Origin: an uncultured Lachnospiraceae bacterium
GTDB lineage: Bacteria; Bacillota; Clostridia; Lachnospirales; Lachnospiraceae
DNA length: 64,000 bases
Direction of reading: 5' to 3'
Assembly: GCA_947631955.1 (NCBI GenBank)
Contig: CANRNJ010000004.1
Coordinates: forward strand, 62,001-126,000
Below the pieces are notes generated by a model. The model was not told where the DNA came from and did no database searches. It was given only the letters and a program-made list of their open reading frames with translations. Both the position numbers and the translations under genes were made by a program. Numbering within the stretch: position 1 is the stretch's first letter; each line of letters begins with the position of its first letter. This document shows positions 18,621 through 28,238 of this stretch, piece after piece.

Positions 18621-19724
18621 ATGGCGCGTAAAATAATCTTTCATCTGAATTGTCTGGAACAAGGCGGAGCGGAGCGGGTAGTCACGAATTTGGCGGATCA
18701 GTTTGCCCAAGGCGGCTATGATGTGGTCATTGCAACGGAGTGGTACGGGGAAAATGAATTCAAGCTGAATCCGGCGGTCAGGCGCGTACATGTGGGCCTT
18801 CGCGGATCCGATGAAAACAAGCCGCAGCTGATACGCCAATGGCTGCGCGTGAAATATCTCAGACGCCTTTTGAAAGAAGAAAAGCCGGATATCCTGATCC
18901 CGTTTGCCCGAAAAGCAATCTACAGAGGGCTGCTTGCAGCTTACTTTATGAAGCTGCCCGTTCTTATTTCGATCCGTACCGACCCCGTCGGGCATTATAC
19001 GGAGCTTCTGGATAAAGTGCAGATCCCGCTCCTGTTCCCGCGGGTAGACGGCTGCGTATTTCAGACCGAGGGCGCGCAGAAGTTTTTCGCGCCGAGGCTG
19101 CAGAAAAATTCCCGGATCATTCTGAATCCGATCAATGCGAAATACATCGGCTGCCCGAAGCCGGAACACAGGACCAAAACGATCGTGCAGTCCGGAAGGC
19201 TTGTAGATTTTAAAAATCAGCCCATGCTGATCAGGGCTTTTTTGAAGGTGCACAGGAAGCATCCCGACTACGATCTGAAAATATACGGCGGCGACTCTTT
19301 TGACGGCACGAAGGAAATTTTGGAGGATCTGATCAGGGAAAACCATGCGCAGGAATTTATTCATCTGATGGGCGCCAGCGATACGTTGGAAAAAGATATG
19401 GCTGACGCCGCTCTCTATGCGTTTACTTCGGACTGGGAGGGACTTCCCAACGCGCTGATGGAGGCCATGGCACTGGGACTTCCTATCGTAGCTACCGACT
19501 GTCCCTGCGGCGGTCCGAGAACGATCATTACGCATGAGAAAGATGGACTGCTGATTCCAATCAAGGACGAAGGCGCTCTCGAAGAGGGCATGAACCGGCT
19601 GATCGAGGATCCGGAACTGGCCGAACGGCTCGGTACAGAGGCGAGGAAAATAGCCGATACCGCTAACGGCCAAGCCGTGTATGAACAGTGGAGAGATTAT
19701 ATAGAAGAATTGTGTCAAAAATAG
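18621..19724 (+). CDS. Glycosyltransferase family 4
   Basis: IIFHLNCLEQGGAERVVTNLADQFAQGGYDVVI; TIVQSGRLVDFKNQPMLIRAF; SDWEGLPNALMEAMALGLPIVATDCPCGG. Confidence 0.93.
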   Translation: MARKIIFHLNCLEQGGAERVVTNLADQFAQGGYDVVIATEWYGENEFKLNPAVRRVHVGLRGSDENKPQLIRQWLRVKYLRRLLKEEKPDILIPFARKAIYRGLLAAYFMKLPVLISIRTDPVGHYTELLDKVQIPLLFPRVDGCVFQTEGAQKFFAPRLQKNSRIILNPINAKYIGCPKPEHRTKTIVQSGRLVDFKNQPMLIRAFLKVHRKHPDYDLKIYGGDSFDGTKEILEDLIRENHAQEFIHLMGASDTLEKDMADAALYAFTSDWEGLPNALMEAMALGLPIVATDCPCGGPRTIITHEKDGLLIPIKDEGALEEGMNRLIEDPELAERLGTEARKIADTANGQAVYEQWRDYIEELCQK

Positions 19725-19883
19725 CGGTAGTTATATTAAATAATAATTTAATTTTTACGCAATCTATACTGTTGTGAAAGAGCGGTATAAGGATATCTGC
19801 GGCGGCATCGTTCCCGCGGCGCCGCAAGTGAAGCTGACGGCCAAACTGCCCCACAGCATGGCGCTTCTGCTTTTAAAACGCAC

Positions 19884-19912
19884 TTGCCGCGGCCGCGGAC
19901 AGCATATATAAT
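19884..19912 (+). promoter_or_regulatory. Predicted promoter: TTGCCG (19884-19889), 17-nt spacer, TATAAT (19907-19912)
   Basis: Perfect -10 hexamer, ideal spacing, upstream of 19974. Confidence 0.5.
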
Positions 19913-19973
19913 AAAGAAAAAACAGGAGCATTGACCGCCCTTTACCGGCGGATGTTTCGGATCGGAGAGCGCT

Positions 19974-20732
19974 ATGTTTTCATACGACGATTACAGAGAG
20001 ATTCTAAGTATCATTCAGTCTACAGGCCGTCAGTGCGGTTACAAAGAAGCCGTCAATAAAGAGCGGTTCATCATTATGCGCCACGATGTTGAGTACAGCG
20101 TGGAAAGGGCATATCAGATGGCGAAAGTGGAGCAAAGCATGGATTTTGTTTCCACATTCTTTTTTCAATGGACAAATAATTCCTATAACATTCTTTCCAG
20201 AAGAAATATGGATATGATCAAAGATATGCATGAGAGAGGACAGCACATCGGTCTGCATTTCGCATTGAACGGCATGACGGATATGCAGCAGATACGCGGC
20301 CGCATCAAGACGGAGATGGACATCCTGAGTGAGATGTTTGGTTTTGCGATCACGGAATTTTCGATCCACCGCCCGTCAAAGGATGTGCTCAGGGAAAATA
20401 TCAAATTGGACGGCATCCTCAACGCCTATCAGGATGATTTCTTTACTTTTGCGGAAAACGTCAAAGAGGACACGGAACTGAAAGTGAAATATATGTCCGA
20501 CGCGAATCATATCTGGCGTTATGGATATCCGGACGAAGCGAATATAACAAAGCCCGATAAGGTGCAGATCCTTGTACACCCGTTTGCGTGGAGCAAAAAA
20601 GGGTATGATAACTTTGATAACTACAGATCTCTGCTTCAGGAAAAATATATCGAGCTCGTCGAGTCGGTTGATAATGAGTGTAAGGATTTCGGGGAATACA
20701 AAGACTATTTCCTCGAAAAAGATGTTCGGTGA
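19974..20732 (+). CDS. Polysaccharide deacetylase-fold protein
   Basis: MRHDVEYSVERA, RGQHIGLHFALN, FSIHRPS, LVHPFAW: NodB-like metal-ligand motifs. Confidence 0.6.
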   Translation: MFSYDDYREILSIIQSTGRQCGYKEAVNKERFIIMRHDVEYSVERAYQMAKVEQSMDFVSTFFFQWTNNSYNILSRRNMDMIKDMHERGQHIGLHFALNGMTDMQQIRGRIKTEMDILSEMFGFAITEFSIHRPSKDVLRENIKLDGILNAYQDDFFTFAENVKEDTELKVKYMSDANHIWRYGYPDEANITKPDKVQILVHPFAWSKKGYDNFDNYRSLLQEKYIELVESVDNECKDFGEYKDYFLEKDVR

Positions 20733-20795
20733 CTGCGGCGGACGATACGGCTGCCGCGGGCGGGGTGCTAATATAAATAACAGGCGGAATTGATA

Positions 20796-22688
20796 ATGTG
20801 CGGAATATGCGGATATATCAGTAAGAACAATATTACTTTGGATCAGTTGAAGGCGATGAATGATACGATGTATCACCGGGGGCCGGACGACAGCGGCGAA
20901 GAGATTTACGAGATGCCGGGAGGCTTTCGGGTGGGATTTGCCCAGCGCAGGCTGTCGATCTTGGATCTGTCCGAACTGGGGCACCAGCCCATGCTTTCGG
21001 CCGACAGGCGCATTTCGGTAGTCTATAACGGAGAGATCTACAATTATCGGGAATTGAAGGAAGAACTGGCGGACTATCCCTTCCGGTCCAACTGCGATAC
21101 GGAAGTTATCATAGCCGCCTATTTGAAATGGGGTATCCACTGTGTAGAGCGGTTTAACGGAATGTTTGCGATCGCTCTCTACGACAGGGAGAAACAGGAT
21201 ATCTATCTGATCCGTGACCGGATCGGCAAGAAACCTTTGTATTATTGGCATGAGCACGATCATCTGGTCTTCGCTTCGGAACTGAAGCCTATCATGAAGT
21301 GCCCCGGTTTTGAGGGAGTCATTGAAACGCGCGTATTGTCGCGTTATTTATTTCAACAGTATATCAATGCGCCGGAAAGCATCTATAAAAATGTCTTTAA
21401 AGTCGAACCCGGATCGGTCCTGCGCTTTTCAAACGGCCAAATCAGCACATGGAAGTATTGGAGTGTCGGCACGGTTTACCGCCTTGCGCAGAAGACGCCC
21501 ATAGAAGACTACCGGGAGGCCAAGGAGCGGCTTAAAGAACTTTTGAAGAAATCGGTAAAAGCGCGTATGATCGCGGACGTTCCGCTGGGGGCTTTTCTGA
21601 GCGGAGGGTATGACTCTTCTCTGGTGACCGCCCTTGCGCAGGAGTGTTCGGAGCTTCCCGTCAAGACCTTTTCGATCGGTTTTCATGAAGAACGGTACGA
21701 TGAAGCAAAATATGCGAAAGCGGTCGCGGATCACCTCGGCACGGCCCATACGGAGCTTTACATTGACGAGCAGGATATGTTCGACTTGGTGGAAAGCATA
21801 CCGAAGTATTACGATGAACCGTTTGCGGACAGTTCGCAGATCGCTACGATGATGGTGTCGAAACTTGCGAAGGAGCATGTGACGGTCGCTTTATCCGGCG
21901 ACGGCGGCGACGAGTTTTTCTGCGGTTACAATATTTATGAGAATGTGGCGTTGGCGCAGCGCCTTGATCCGTTGGGAGCCATGGTGCACGGGGTGTGCGG
22001 GCTGCCGGGATTCAGACAGGCCCGTCTGGAAGAAAAACTGCCTTTCAGAGTGCGGGTCATTGCCGGAAACCGGGTCAAAGAGAGCAAAACGCAGTTCGGC
22101 GCAGGCAATTATCTTGACAAGGCAAGGGCAATGGTCAGGACGGCGCAGGACGGTGAGGACCTTCCCATCCATTATCTGACCGAGAGCCGGTACCGCGTGA
22201 AGGACTGGCAGATCAGGCGGATGCTTTTGGATATGGATACTTACCTGCCGGGAGATATTCTCTGCAAAGTTGACCGTGCTTCCATGAAATATTCTCTGGA
22301 AACCAGATGCCCGATCTTAGATGTGGACGTTATGGAGTTCTCCTATCACATTCCGCACAGGTTCAAGTATGCGTCCGGCGACAAGAAACACATCCTGAAA
22401 GACATTGCCTATGATTATATTCCCAAAGAACTGTTGGACAGGCCCAAGACAGGGTTCGGCGTTCCTTTGGACAAATGGCTCCGGGGTCCTCTCCGCGGAC
22501 AGCTGACGGATTACAGCAGCCGCGATTATCTGAAACGACAGGATATATTCGATGCGGACTATGTATCCGATATGATGGAACAATATATCAGGACGGGCGA
22601 TGCGGGACCGGCGACCGGGGCAAATTACTCAAAACTTGCATGGTCGTTCTTTGTTTTCCAACAGTGGTATCAGACCTATCATGGATAG
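20796..22688 (+). CDS. Asparagine synthase-type glutamine amidotransferase (copy 1)
   Basis: MCGICGYIS N-terminal Cys2 glutaminase, YHRGPDDSG, YNGEIYNY, GAFLSGGYDSSLV PP-loop; start corrected to ATG 20796. Confidence 0.95.
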   Translation: MCGICGYISKNNITLDQLKAMNDTMYHRGPDDSGEEIYEMPGGFRVGFAQRRLSILDLSELGHQPMLSADRRISVVYNGEIYNYRELKEELADYPFRSNCDTEVIIAAYLKWGIHCVERFNGMFAIALYDREKQDIYLIRDRIGKKPLYYWHEHDHLVFASELKPIMKCPGFEGVIETRVLSRYLFQQYINAPESIYKNVFKVEPGSVLRFSNGQISTWKYWSVGTVYRLAQKTPIEDYREAKERLKELLKKSVKARMIADVPLGAFLSGGYDSSLVTALAQECSELPVKTFSIGFHEERYDEAKYAKAVADHLGTAHTELYIDEQDMFDLVESIPKYYDEPFADSSQIATMMVSKLAKEHVTVALSGDGGDEFFCGYNIYENVALAQRLDPLGAMVHGVCGLPGFRQARLEEKLPFRVRVIAGNRVKESKTQFGAGNYLDKARAMVRTAQDGEDLPIHYLTESRYRVKDWQIRRMLLDMDTYLPGDILCKVDRASMKYSLETRCPILDVDVMEFSYHIPHRFKYASGDKKHILKDIAYDYIPKELLDRPKTGFGVPLDKWLRGPLRGQLTDYSSRDYLKRQDIFDADYVSDMMEQYIRTGDAGPATGANYSKLAWSFFVFQQWYQTYHG

Positions 22689-22832
22689 GGCGGACCAAGA
22701 GGGTACGGAGGACATCCGGTGTTATATAACTTGTGCTATATTACTTTTTATAACTTGCGGAATACTAAAAAAAATAAAATAACATCATAAAAAAATGATT
22801 TTCCGTAAAAATAAAAGATCAGAAAACATAAA

Positions 22833-22850
22833 AAATTGTCGATACAATTT
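22833..22850. repeat. Inverted repeat AAATTGT-CGAT-ACAATTT in AT-rich intergenic region
   Basis: 7-bp perfect arms read directly. Confidence 0.45.
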
Positions 22851-22976
22851 GAAAGATAAAAATAAAACAAAATTTAATTAAAAGGATGTAAACACATAAT
22901 TTTGCAGGATAAAATGGTAAAAACTTGCAAAATTTCCGTTTTAAAATAGCAAAATGAAGGATTTTATGCAAAAGCC

Positions 22977-24101
22977 ATGAATGGAAATAACAGGAAAAAG
23001 CACGTCGCTTTTTACATTGGCTCACTCCACAAGGGAGGGGCGGAAAGAGTGTTCGTAAATCTGGCGGGATACTTTCAGAAAGAAGGATATCAGGTAACTA
23101 TGGTTACGCAATATCGATATCCGGACGAGGAAGAATATCTGCTGCCTCAGGGTGTAAAGAGGATTTTGTCGGATCTGGATGCGGACGAACTGTCAGGCAG
23201 CCGTATCATTAATTTCTATCGGCGGTTGGCGAAGCTGCACCGGATATGGAAGAGCGTGCAGCCTGATCTGGTCCTTTCCTGCATCGGTAAAAATAATTTT
23301 ATGGCGGTCGTCACGACGATGTTTACCAAGACGAAGCCGGTAGTGTCGGTGGTCGGCGAAGCGAAAGAGGAATATCCGGACCGGGTCATGAAAATGCTTG
23401 CGGACATCCTGTTCCCATGCGCGGCGGGCGTCGTGCTCCAGACGGAGCGGGCGAAGTCTTTTTTTACGAAAAGAGTGCAGAAAAAGACGGTCATTCTGCC
23501 CAATTCGTTGAACGAAGCCTTTATCAAGCCGCGGTATGAAGGAGCCAGAGAGAAAAGGATCGTGGCGGTGGGGCGTCTGGACGCCAACAAGAACCATGAA
23601 ATGATGATCCGGGCGTTTGCCGCGCTGAAAGACAAATATCCTGAATATACGCTTACGATCTATGGGGAAGGCGAACTGCGCCCGTTTCTGGAAGATCTGG
23701 CCAAAAGACTGGGCGCTGCCGACAGGGTCTGTCTGGCGGGTGTTGTCCCCGATGTGGCGGCACGGATCGAGAAAGCAGCCCTTTTTCTGATGACTTCATA
23801 TTCGGAAGGGGTATCCAACGCGCTGATCGAGGCGCTGGCAAGCGGACTGCCTGTTATTTCGACGGATGTGCCCAGCGGCGGCACGGCGGAACTGATGACG
23901 GACGGCGAAAACGGTCTGATCATTCCGACAGGGGATCTGTCCGCCTTGGTGGAAGCGATGGACAGACTTCTCGGAGATCCTGCGTACGCCGGGCGCTTGG
24001 GGATGGAGGCGGCGAAGATCCAGCAGAAACTTGCGCCGGAACGGGTCAATCGGCTGTGGAGAGATTATTTTGACCGCATCATGGACGAAAGGAAGGCATA
24101 G
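22977..24101 (+). CDS. Glycosyltransferase family 4
   Basis: VAFYIGSLHKGGAERVFVNLAGYFQKEGYQVTMVT; IVAVGRLDANKNHEMMIRAF; TSYSEGVSNALIEALASGLPVISTDVPSGG. Confidence 0.94.
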   Translation: MNGNNRKKHVAFYIGSLHKGGAERVFVNLAGYFQKEGYQVTMVTQYRYPDEEEYLLPQGVKRILSDLDADELSGSRIINFYRRLAKLHRIWKSVQPDLVLSCIGKNNFMAVVTTMFTKTKPVVSVVGEAKEEYPDRVMKMLADILFPCAAGVVLQTERAKSFFTKRVQKKTVILPNSLNEAFIKPRYEGAREKRIVAVGRLDANKNHEMMIRAFAALKDKYPEYTLTIYGEGELRPFLEDLAKRLGAADRVCLAGVVPDVAARIEKAALFLMTSYSEGVSNALIEALASGLPVISTDVPSGGTAELMTDGENGLIIPTGDLSALVEAMDRLLGDPAYAGRLGMEAAKIQQKLAPERVNRLWRDYFDRIMDERKA

Positions 24102-24103
24102 CA

Positions 24104-25189
24104 ATGAAAGAAAAGCTGCGGATATCCGCGTCGATTATCGCTTTTACCGGAATCTTTCTGGTTTTGCTGACTGCCCTGTCTTATGTGGTCCGGACAAACG
24201 GCGACGTCAAAGACCGGTTTTCCGGATTTTATGCCGAAAAAAACGACACACTGGATATTGTGATGATCGGTTCCAGTCCTGTTTTTCCTTATTATGCGGC
24301 GCCCAAGATATGGGGCGACTCAGGTATTGCGATGTATCCGCTGTCTTCCAATCTGCAGCGTCCGGCTGCCATGAAATATCTGGTTCAGGAAAGTGAAAAG
24401 TCGCAGTCGCCGCAGCTGTATATCTTTGAGATGCGGATGTTTACCATAGAGGACGAGAAGCTGTGCGAAAACATGGCCTACACCCGCGGTGTGACGGATA
24501 ATCTGCGGTATTCCCCTCTGCGGTATGCCGCAATACAGGCGTTGGTGCCCGAAGACACGCCGGAGGGACGGCTGAGTTTCTATCTGGACATCATAAAATA
24601 CCATACGAACTGGAGGATGCTGACGCTTCCTTCGGAATGGGCCAATGCCGCATATTATAAGAAGAATCCGCTCAAAGGATATCAGTTTAAGGACGAGGTG
24701 GGGCCTTTGTCCATGCCCCGGTCCGGCGGCGCCGGAGGAACTGAGCCGATTCCGACGGAGCAGGAGGCGTATCTGAGAGATCTGATCGATTTCCTGCGGT
24801 CGGAGGGAAAGGACGCGCTCTTTATCGTTTCTCCGTACGGCGAATCTCTGAAAGATCAGCAGATGTTCAATTATATGGCGGAAGTCGTGGATTCTTACGG
24901 GTATCCGTTCCTCAATATGAACGATCACTATGAAGAACTGGGATTGGTCTTTGAAGAAGATTATGCGGATTACGGCAGTCATACCAACGCGGTCGGAGCC
25001 GAGAAATGCACGGATTTTTTGACAAAATATTTACAGGAGCATTATGGATTTGCCGATAAGCGCGGCGATAAAGACTACGCGTCGTGGGACGAAGCCTATC
25101 TGCTGTGGCAGCAGATGCAGCGGGAAGCCGTGGCGGTGATCCGGGAGAGGATCGAAAAAGAAGATTATGCCATAATCGAAGAAGAGTAA
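24104..25189 (+). CDS. Membrane-anchored SGNH/GDSL-like protein, paralogous to 44312-45769
   Basis: N-terminal TM; LDIVMIGSSPVFPYYAAPKIW; C-terminal YPFLNMNDHYEELG...DYGSHTNAVGAEKCTDFLTKYLQEHYGFADKRGDKDYASW aligns by eye with the 44.3-kb protein. Confidence 0.65.
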   Translation: MKEKLRISASIIAFTGIFLVLLTALSYVVRTNGDVKDRFSGFYAEKNDTLDIVMIGSSPVFPYYAAPKIWGDSGIAMYPLSSNLQRPAAMKYLVQESEKSQSPQLYIFEMRMFTIEDEKLCENMAYTRGVTDNLRYSPLRYAAIQALVPEDTPEGRLSFYLDIIKYHTNWRMLTLPSEWANAAYYKKNPLKGYQFKDEVGPLSMPRSGGAGGTEPIPTEQEAYLRDLIDFLRSEGKDALFIVSPYGESLKDQQMFNYMAEVVDSYGYPFLNMNDHYEELGLVFEEDYADYGSHTNAVGAEKCTDFLTKYLQEHYGFADKRGDKDYASWDEAYLLWQQMQREAVAVIRERIEKEDYAIIEEE

Positions 25190-25233
25190 CGCAGACAGCA
25201 AGAAGCGGACTGCGGACGGAGAGGAACGGGCGG

Positions 25234-27117
25234 ATGTGCGGGATTGCCGGATTGTGTAACTGGAAAGACGGTTGGAAGCAGAATATCGAAAAGATGAATG
25301 AGGCGATGCGCTACAGGGGACCGGATGCTTCCGGCATCTGGGCGTCCGACGACCACCGGGTCGTATTGGGCCACAGAAGATTGTCGATCATGGATCTGAC
25401 GCCGTCCGGATCGCAGCCCATGGAGTCCCGCGATACCCGTTATGTCCTTGTCTTCAACGGGGAGATCTATAATCATCAGGCGATCCGGGAACGGCTAGTC
25501 CGGGAGAAGGGGACGGTTTTTGGCGGAACGTCGGATACGGAGGTGCTTCTGGAAGCGCTCTCCGCGTACGGTGCGCAGGAAACGCTGCGCATGATCAAAG
25601 GAATGTTTGCGTTCGCCGTGTACGATAAAGAGGAACGGACATTGCTGCTGGCCCGTGACCGTGTGGGCGAAAAGCCGCTTTACTATGGATTCGTGGGCGG
25701 ACGGCGTTTTGTGTTCGCCTCGGACTTAAACTCCATAGCCGCGCTGGACGGTTTTGACAACGCGGTCAACAGAGGGGTCCTGCAGCAGTATTTTCGGTAT
25801 GGTTATATCGCGGCGCCCTATTCGATCTATGAGAACATCTATAAACTGCAGCCGGGGAAATATCTGACCATCCGGGATCCTTATGACCGCTTCGACATAC
25901 AGACTTACTGGTCCATTCAGGATGCGGCGGTTTACGGGCAGAACCACCCGTTTACGGGGAGCGAAGAGGAAGCCGCGGAAGAACTGGAACGGCTGCTCAA
26001 AGATTCCGTGCGCAGCCAGATGATCGCGGACGTGCCGGTCGGCGCTTTCCTGTCGGCGGGGATCGACAGCAGCACCGTCGTATCTCTCATGCAGTCTGTA
26101 AGCAGCCGCAGAGTGCGCAGTTTTACGATCGGCATGTGGGACGAAAAATTCAATGAGGCGCATATCGCAAAAGAGATCGCGCAGCATCTGGGCACGGAGC
26201 ATACGGAGCTGTATATTACGGAGCAGGATGCGCAGGATGTGATCCCGCATCTGGCCCGGATGTTTGGGGAGCCTTTTGCGGATTCTTCCCAGATCCCCAC
26301 CTATCTGGTAAGCAGGATGACCAGAGAACATGTGAAGGTGGCGTTGAGCGGAGATGGGGGCGACGAACTTTTCTGCGGTTACGGCACTTACGAGTCCATA
26401 GACCGTATATGGAAGAAGACCAGACAGATCCCTTACGGTATCCGAAGACCCGTAAGCAGGCTGCTTCGCAAAGCCAGCGCAGGGAATAAGGGCGCGCTTG
26501 CGGTCAGAGCGGAGCTTCTGGGAGCGGGCAGCATCGAAGATATGTATCTGCGCTCGGAGATCTCGGAAGGTTTCGCAGTCGCCGCTCCACATGCGGACTG
26601 CCCGACCGTGATGGACACATATCCCGCGGGTCTTCTGGCTGAGCCGCAGCGTAATCTGATGCTGATGGATCTGCTTATGTATCATCCGGACGACATATTG
26701 AACAAGGTGGACAGAACGGCAATGTCGGTTTCACTTGAAACGAGAGTGCCGATGCTTGACAAAGACGTGGTGGAATTTGCATGGACGCTGCCGCTGTCCT
26801 ATTGTTATAAAGACGGCGTCACGAAAAAAGTCCTGCGGGATGTCCTCTACCGGTACGTTCCCCGCGGACTGGTGGAGCGGCCCAAGACGGGATTTGCCAT
26901 TCCTCTGCACAAATGGCTCAGGGAGAGCAGGCTGCGCCAGTGGGCGGAAGAGCTTATCGACGAGAAGACGCTCGCCGGACAGGGCCTGCTCAATACCGGC
27001 GTGGTCAAAAGACTGTGGGAAGACTATACGGAACGCGGTATCTGGCGCGCGCAGATCTGGTATATTCTCATGTTTCAGGAATGGATGCGTTATGCGCAGG
27101 GACAGAAAACGGACTGA
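25234..27117 (+). CDS. Asparagine synthase-type glutamine amidotransferase (copy 2)
   Basis: MCGIAGLCNW, YRGPDASGIW, FNGEIYNH, GAFLSAGIDSSTV; start corrected to ATG 25234. Confidence 0.95.
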   Translation: MCGIAGLCNWKDGWKQNIEKMNEAMRYRGPDASGIWASDDHRVVLGHRRLSIMDLTPSGSQPMESRDTRYVLVFNGEIYNHQAIRERLVREKGTVFGGTSDTEVLLEALSAYGAQETLRMIKGMFAFAVYDKEERTLLLARDRVGEKPLYYGFVGGRRFVFASDLNSIAALDGFDNAVNRGVLQQYFRYGYIAAPYSIYENIYKLQPGKYLTIRDPYDRFDIQTYWSIQDAAVYGQNHPFTGSEEEAAEELERLLKDSVRSQMIADVPVGAFLSAGIDSSTVVSLMQSVSSRRVRSFTIGMWDEKFNEAHIAKEIAQHLGTEHTELYITEQDAQDVIPHLARMFGEPFADSSQIPTYLVSRMTREHVKVALSGDGGDELFCGYGTYESIDRIWKKTRQIPYGIRRPVSRLLRKASAGNKGALAVRAELLGAGSIEDMYLRSEISEGFAVAAPHADCPTVMDTYPAGLLAEPQRNLMLMDLLMYHPDDILNKVDRTAMSVSLETRVPMLDKDVVEFAWTLPLSYCYKDGVTKKVLRDVLYRYVPRGLVERPKTGFAIPLHKWLRESRLRQWAEELIDEKTLAGQGLLNTGVVKRLWEDYTERGIWRAQIWYILMFQEWMRYAQGQKTD

Positions 27118-27158
27118 ACGGAAACTGCGGGAGAAAAAAGAAAGGGATATAGTGACCG

Positions 27159-28238
27159 ATGAAAATATTGGAAGGGTATCGTCCGCCGAAAATAAGTACG
27201 ACGGAGCAGACAGAGCTTCTTTCCGTGATCGTGGCCGCCTATAATATCGGCGGTTATATCGAGAAAAGCATTGATTCCATCCGAAGCCAGAGTTACAGCA
27301 GATTGGAAATCATCGTGGTGGACGACGGTTCAACGGACGATACGGGGCGTATCTGCGACAGGCTTGCGGCCCAAGACGAGAGGATACAGGTGATCCATAA
27401 GGAGAACGGCGGACAGGGACAGGCGCGGAACGTGGGAATGGCAAAGGCAAAAGGCCGCTATATCACCTTTGTGGACGGAGATGACTGGATCGATCCGGAC
27501 ATGTATGAGAAGATGATCGGCGCGCTGCGCCAACAGGATGCGGATCTGGCGGTCTGCCGGTACCGGCGGGTCGCAAAGGATCACACGGACGACCGGTCCG
27601 TGGACCGGGCGGTGGTGTTTGAAGAGCAGGAAACTCTGGAATATTATGTCCGTGAGAAGGAAGAGTATGATATCCAAAATGCGGTGTGGAACAAAGTATA
27701 CAAGAGCGGACTTTTAAGCGGCATATCTTTTCCGGAGGGAAAATGGTACGAAGATATCCTGTTCACGACCATGGCGCTCAGCCGTGTGAAACGCTGTGTT
27801 TACCTTGACAGTGCCTGTTATAACTATATAATAGATAGAGAGGGAAGCACCATGAATACACAGATCAATCCTCGGACTTTTACGGATCATATACCCGCAT
27901 ATTACGAGAAGACGAAGTTCCTTAAGGAACTGGGGAGGCAGGATCTGGCGGACATTCATGATTATTTTTTTTATAAGAGGCTTCTGCTTTTCTACAGCAG
28001 GCTGGAAAAGGAGAACATTCCGGAAAAGGATGCCTTTTTAAAAGACCTTGAACGGATCATCCGGGCGGACAAAGACCGGTATAAGAAAGTGTTCGGCTGT
28101 CCGGATGCGGATCCGAGGGACTATAAGAAAATGAAGCTGTTCTTAAAATCTCCGGCGCTCTACAGCCTTTGGATCCGGCTGGAGGAGCGGGTGGTCATTC
28201 CGCTTAAGGTCAGGGTCAAAAGGATTTTGGGAAAATGA
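27159..28238 (+). CDS. Glycosyltransferase family 2
   Basis: LSVIVAAYNIGGYIEKSIDSIRSQSYSRLEIIVVDDGSTDDTG; FVDGDDWIDPDMYEKM. Confidence 0.95.
   Translation: MKILEGYRPPKISTTEQTELLSVIVAAYNIGGYIEKSIDSIRSQSYSRLEIIVVDDGSTDDTGRICDRLAAQDERIQVIHKENGGQGQARNVGMAKAKGRYITFVDGDDWIDPDMYEKMIGALRQQDADLAVCRYRRVAKDHTDDRSVDRAVVFEEQETLEYYVREKEEYDIQNAVWNKVYKSGLLSGISFPEGKWYEDILFTTMALSRVKRCVYLDSACYNYIIDREGSTMNTQINPRTFTDHIPAYYEKTKFLKELGRQDLADIHDYFFYKRLLLFYSRLEKENIPEKDAFLKDLERIIRADKDRYKKVFGCPDADPRDYKKMKLFLKSPALYSLWIRLEERVVIPLKVRVKRILGK

Noticed and set aside
25084-25233. N-terminal extension of the second AsnB ORF
   Set aside because: AsnB glutaminase needs Cys directly after Met, so ATG 25234 (MCGIAG) is the start. 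The same logic sets copy 1 at 20796.
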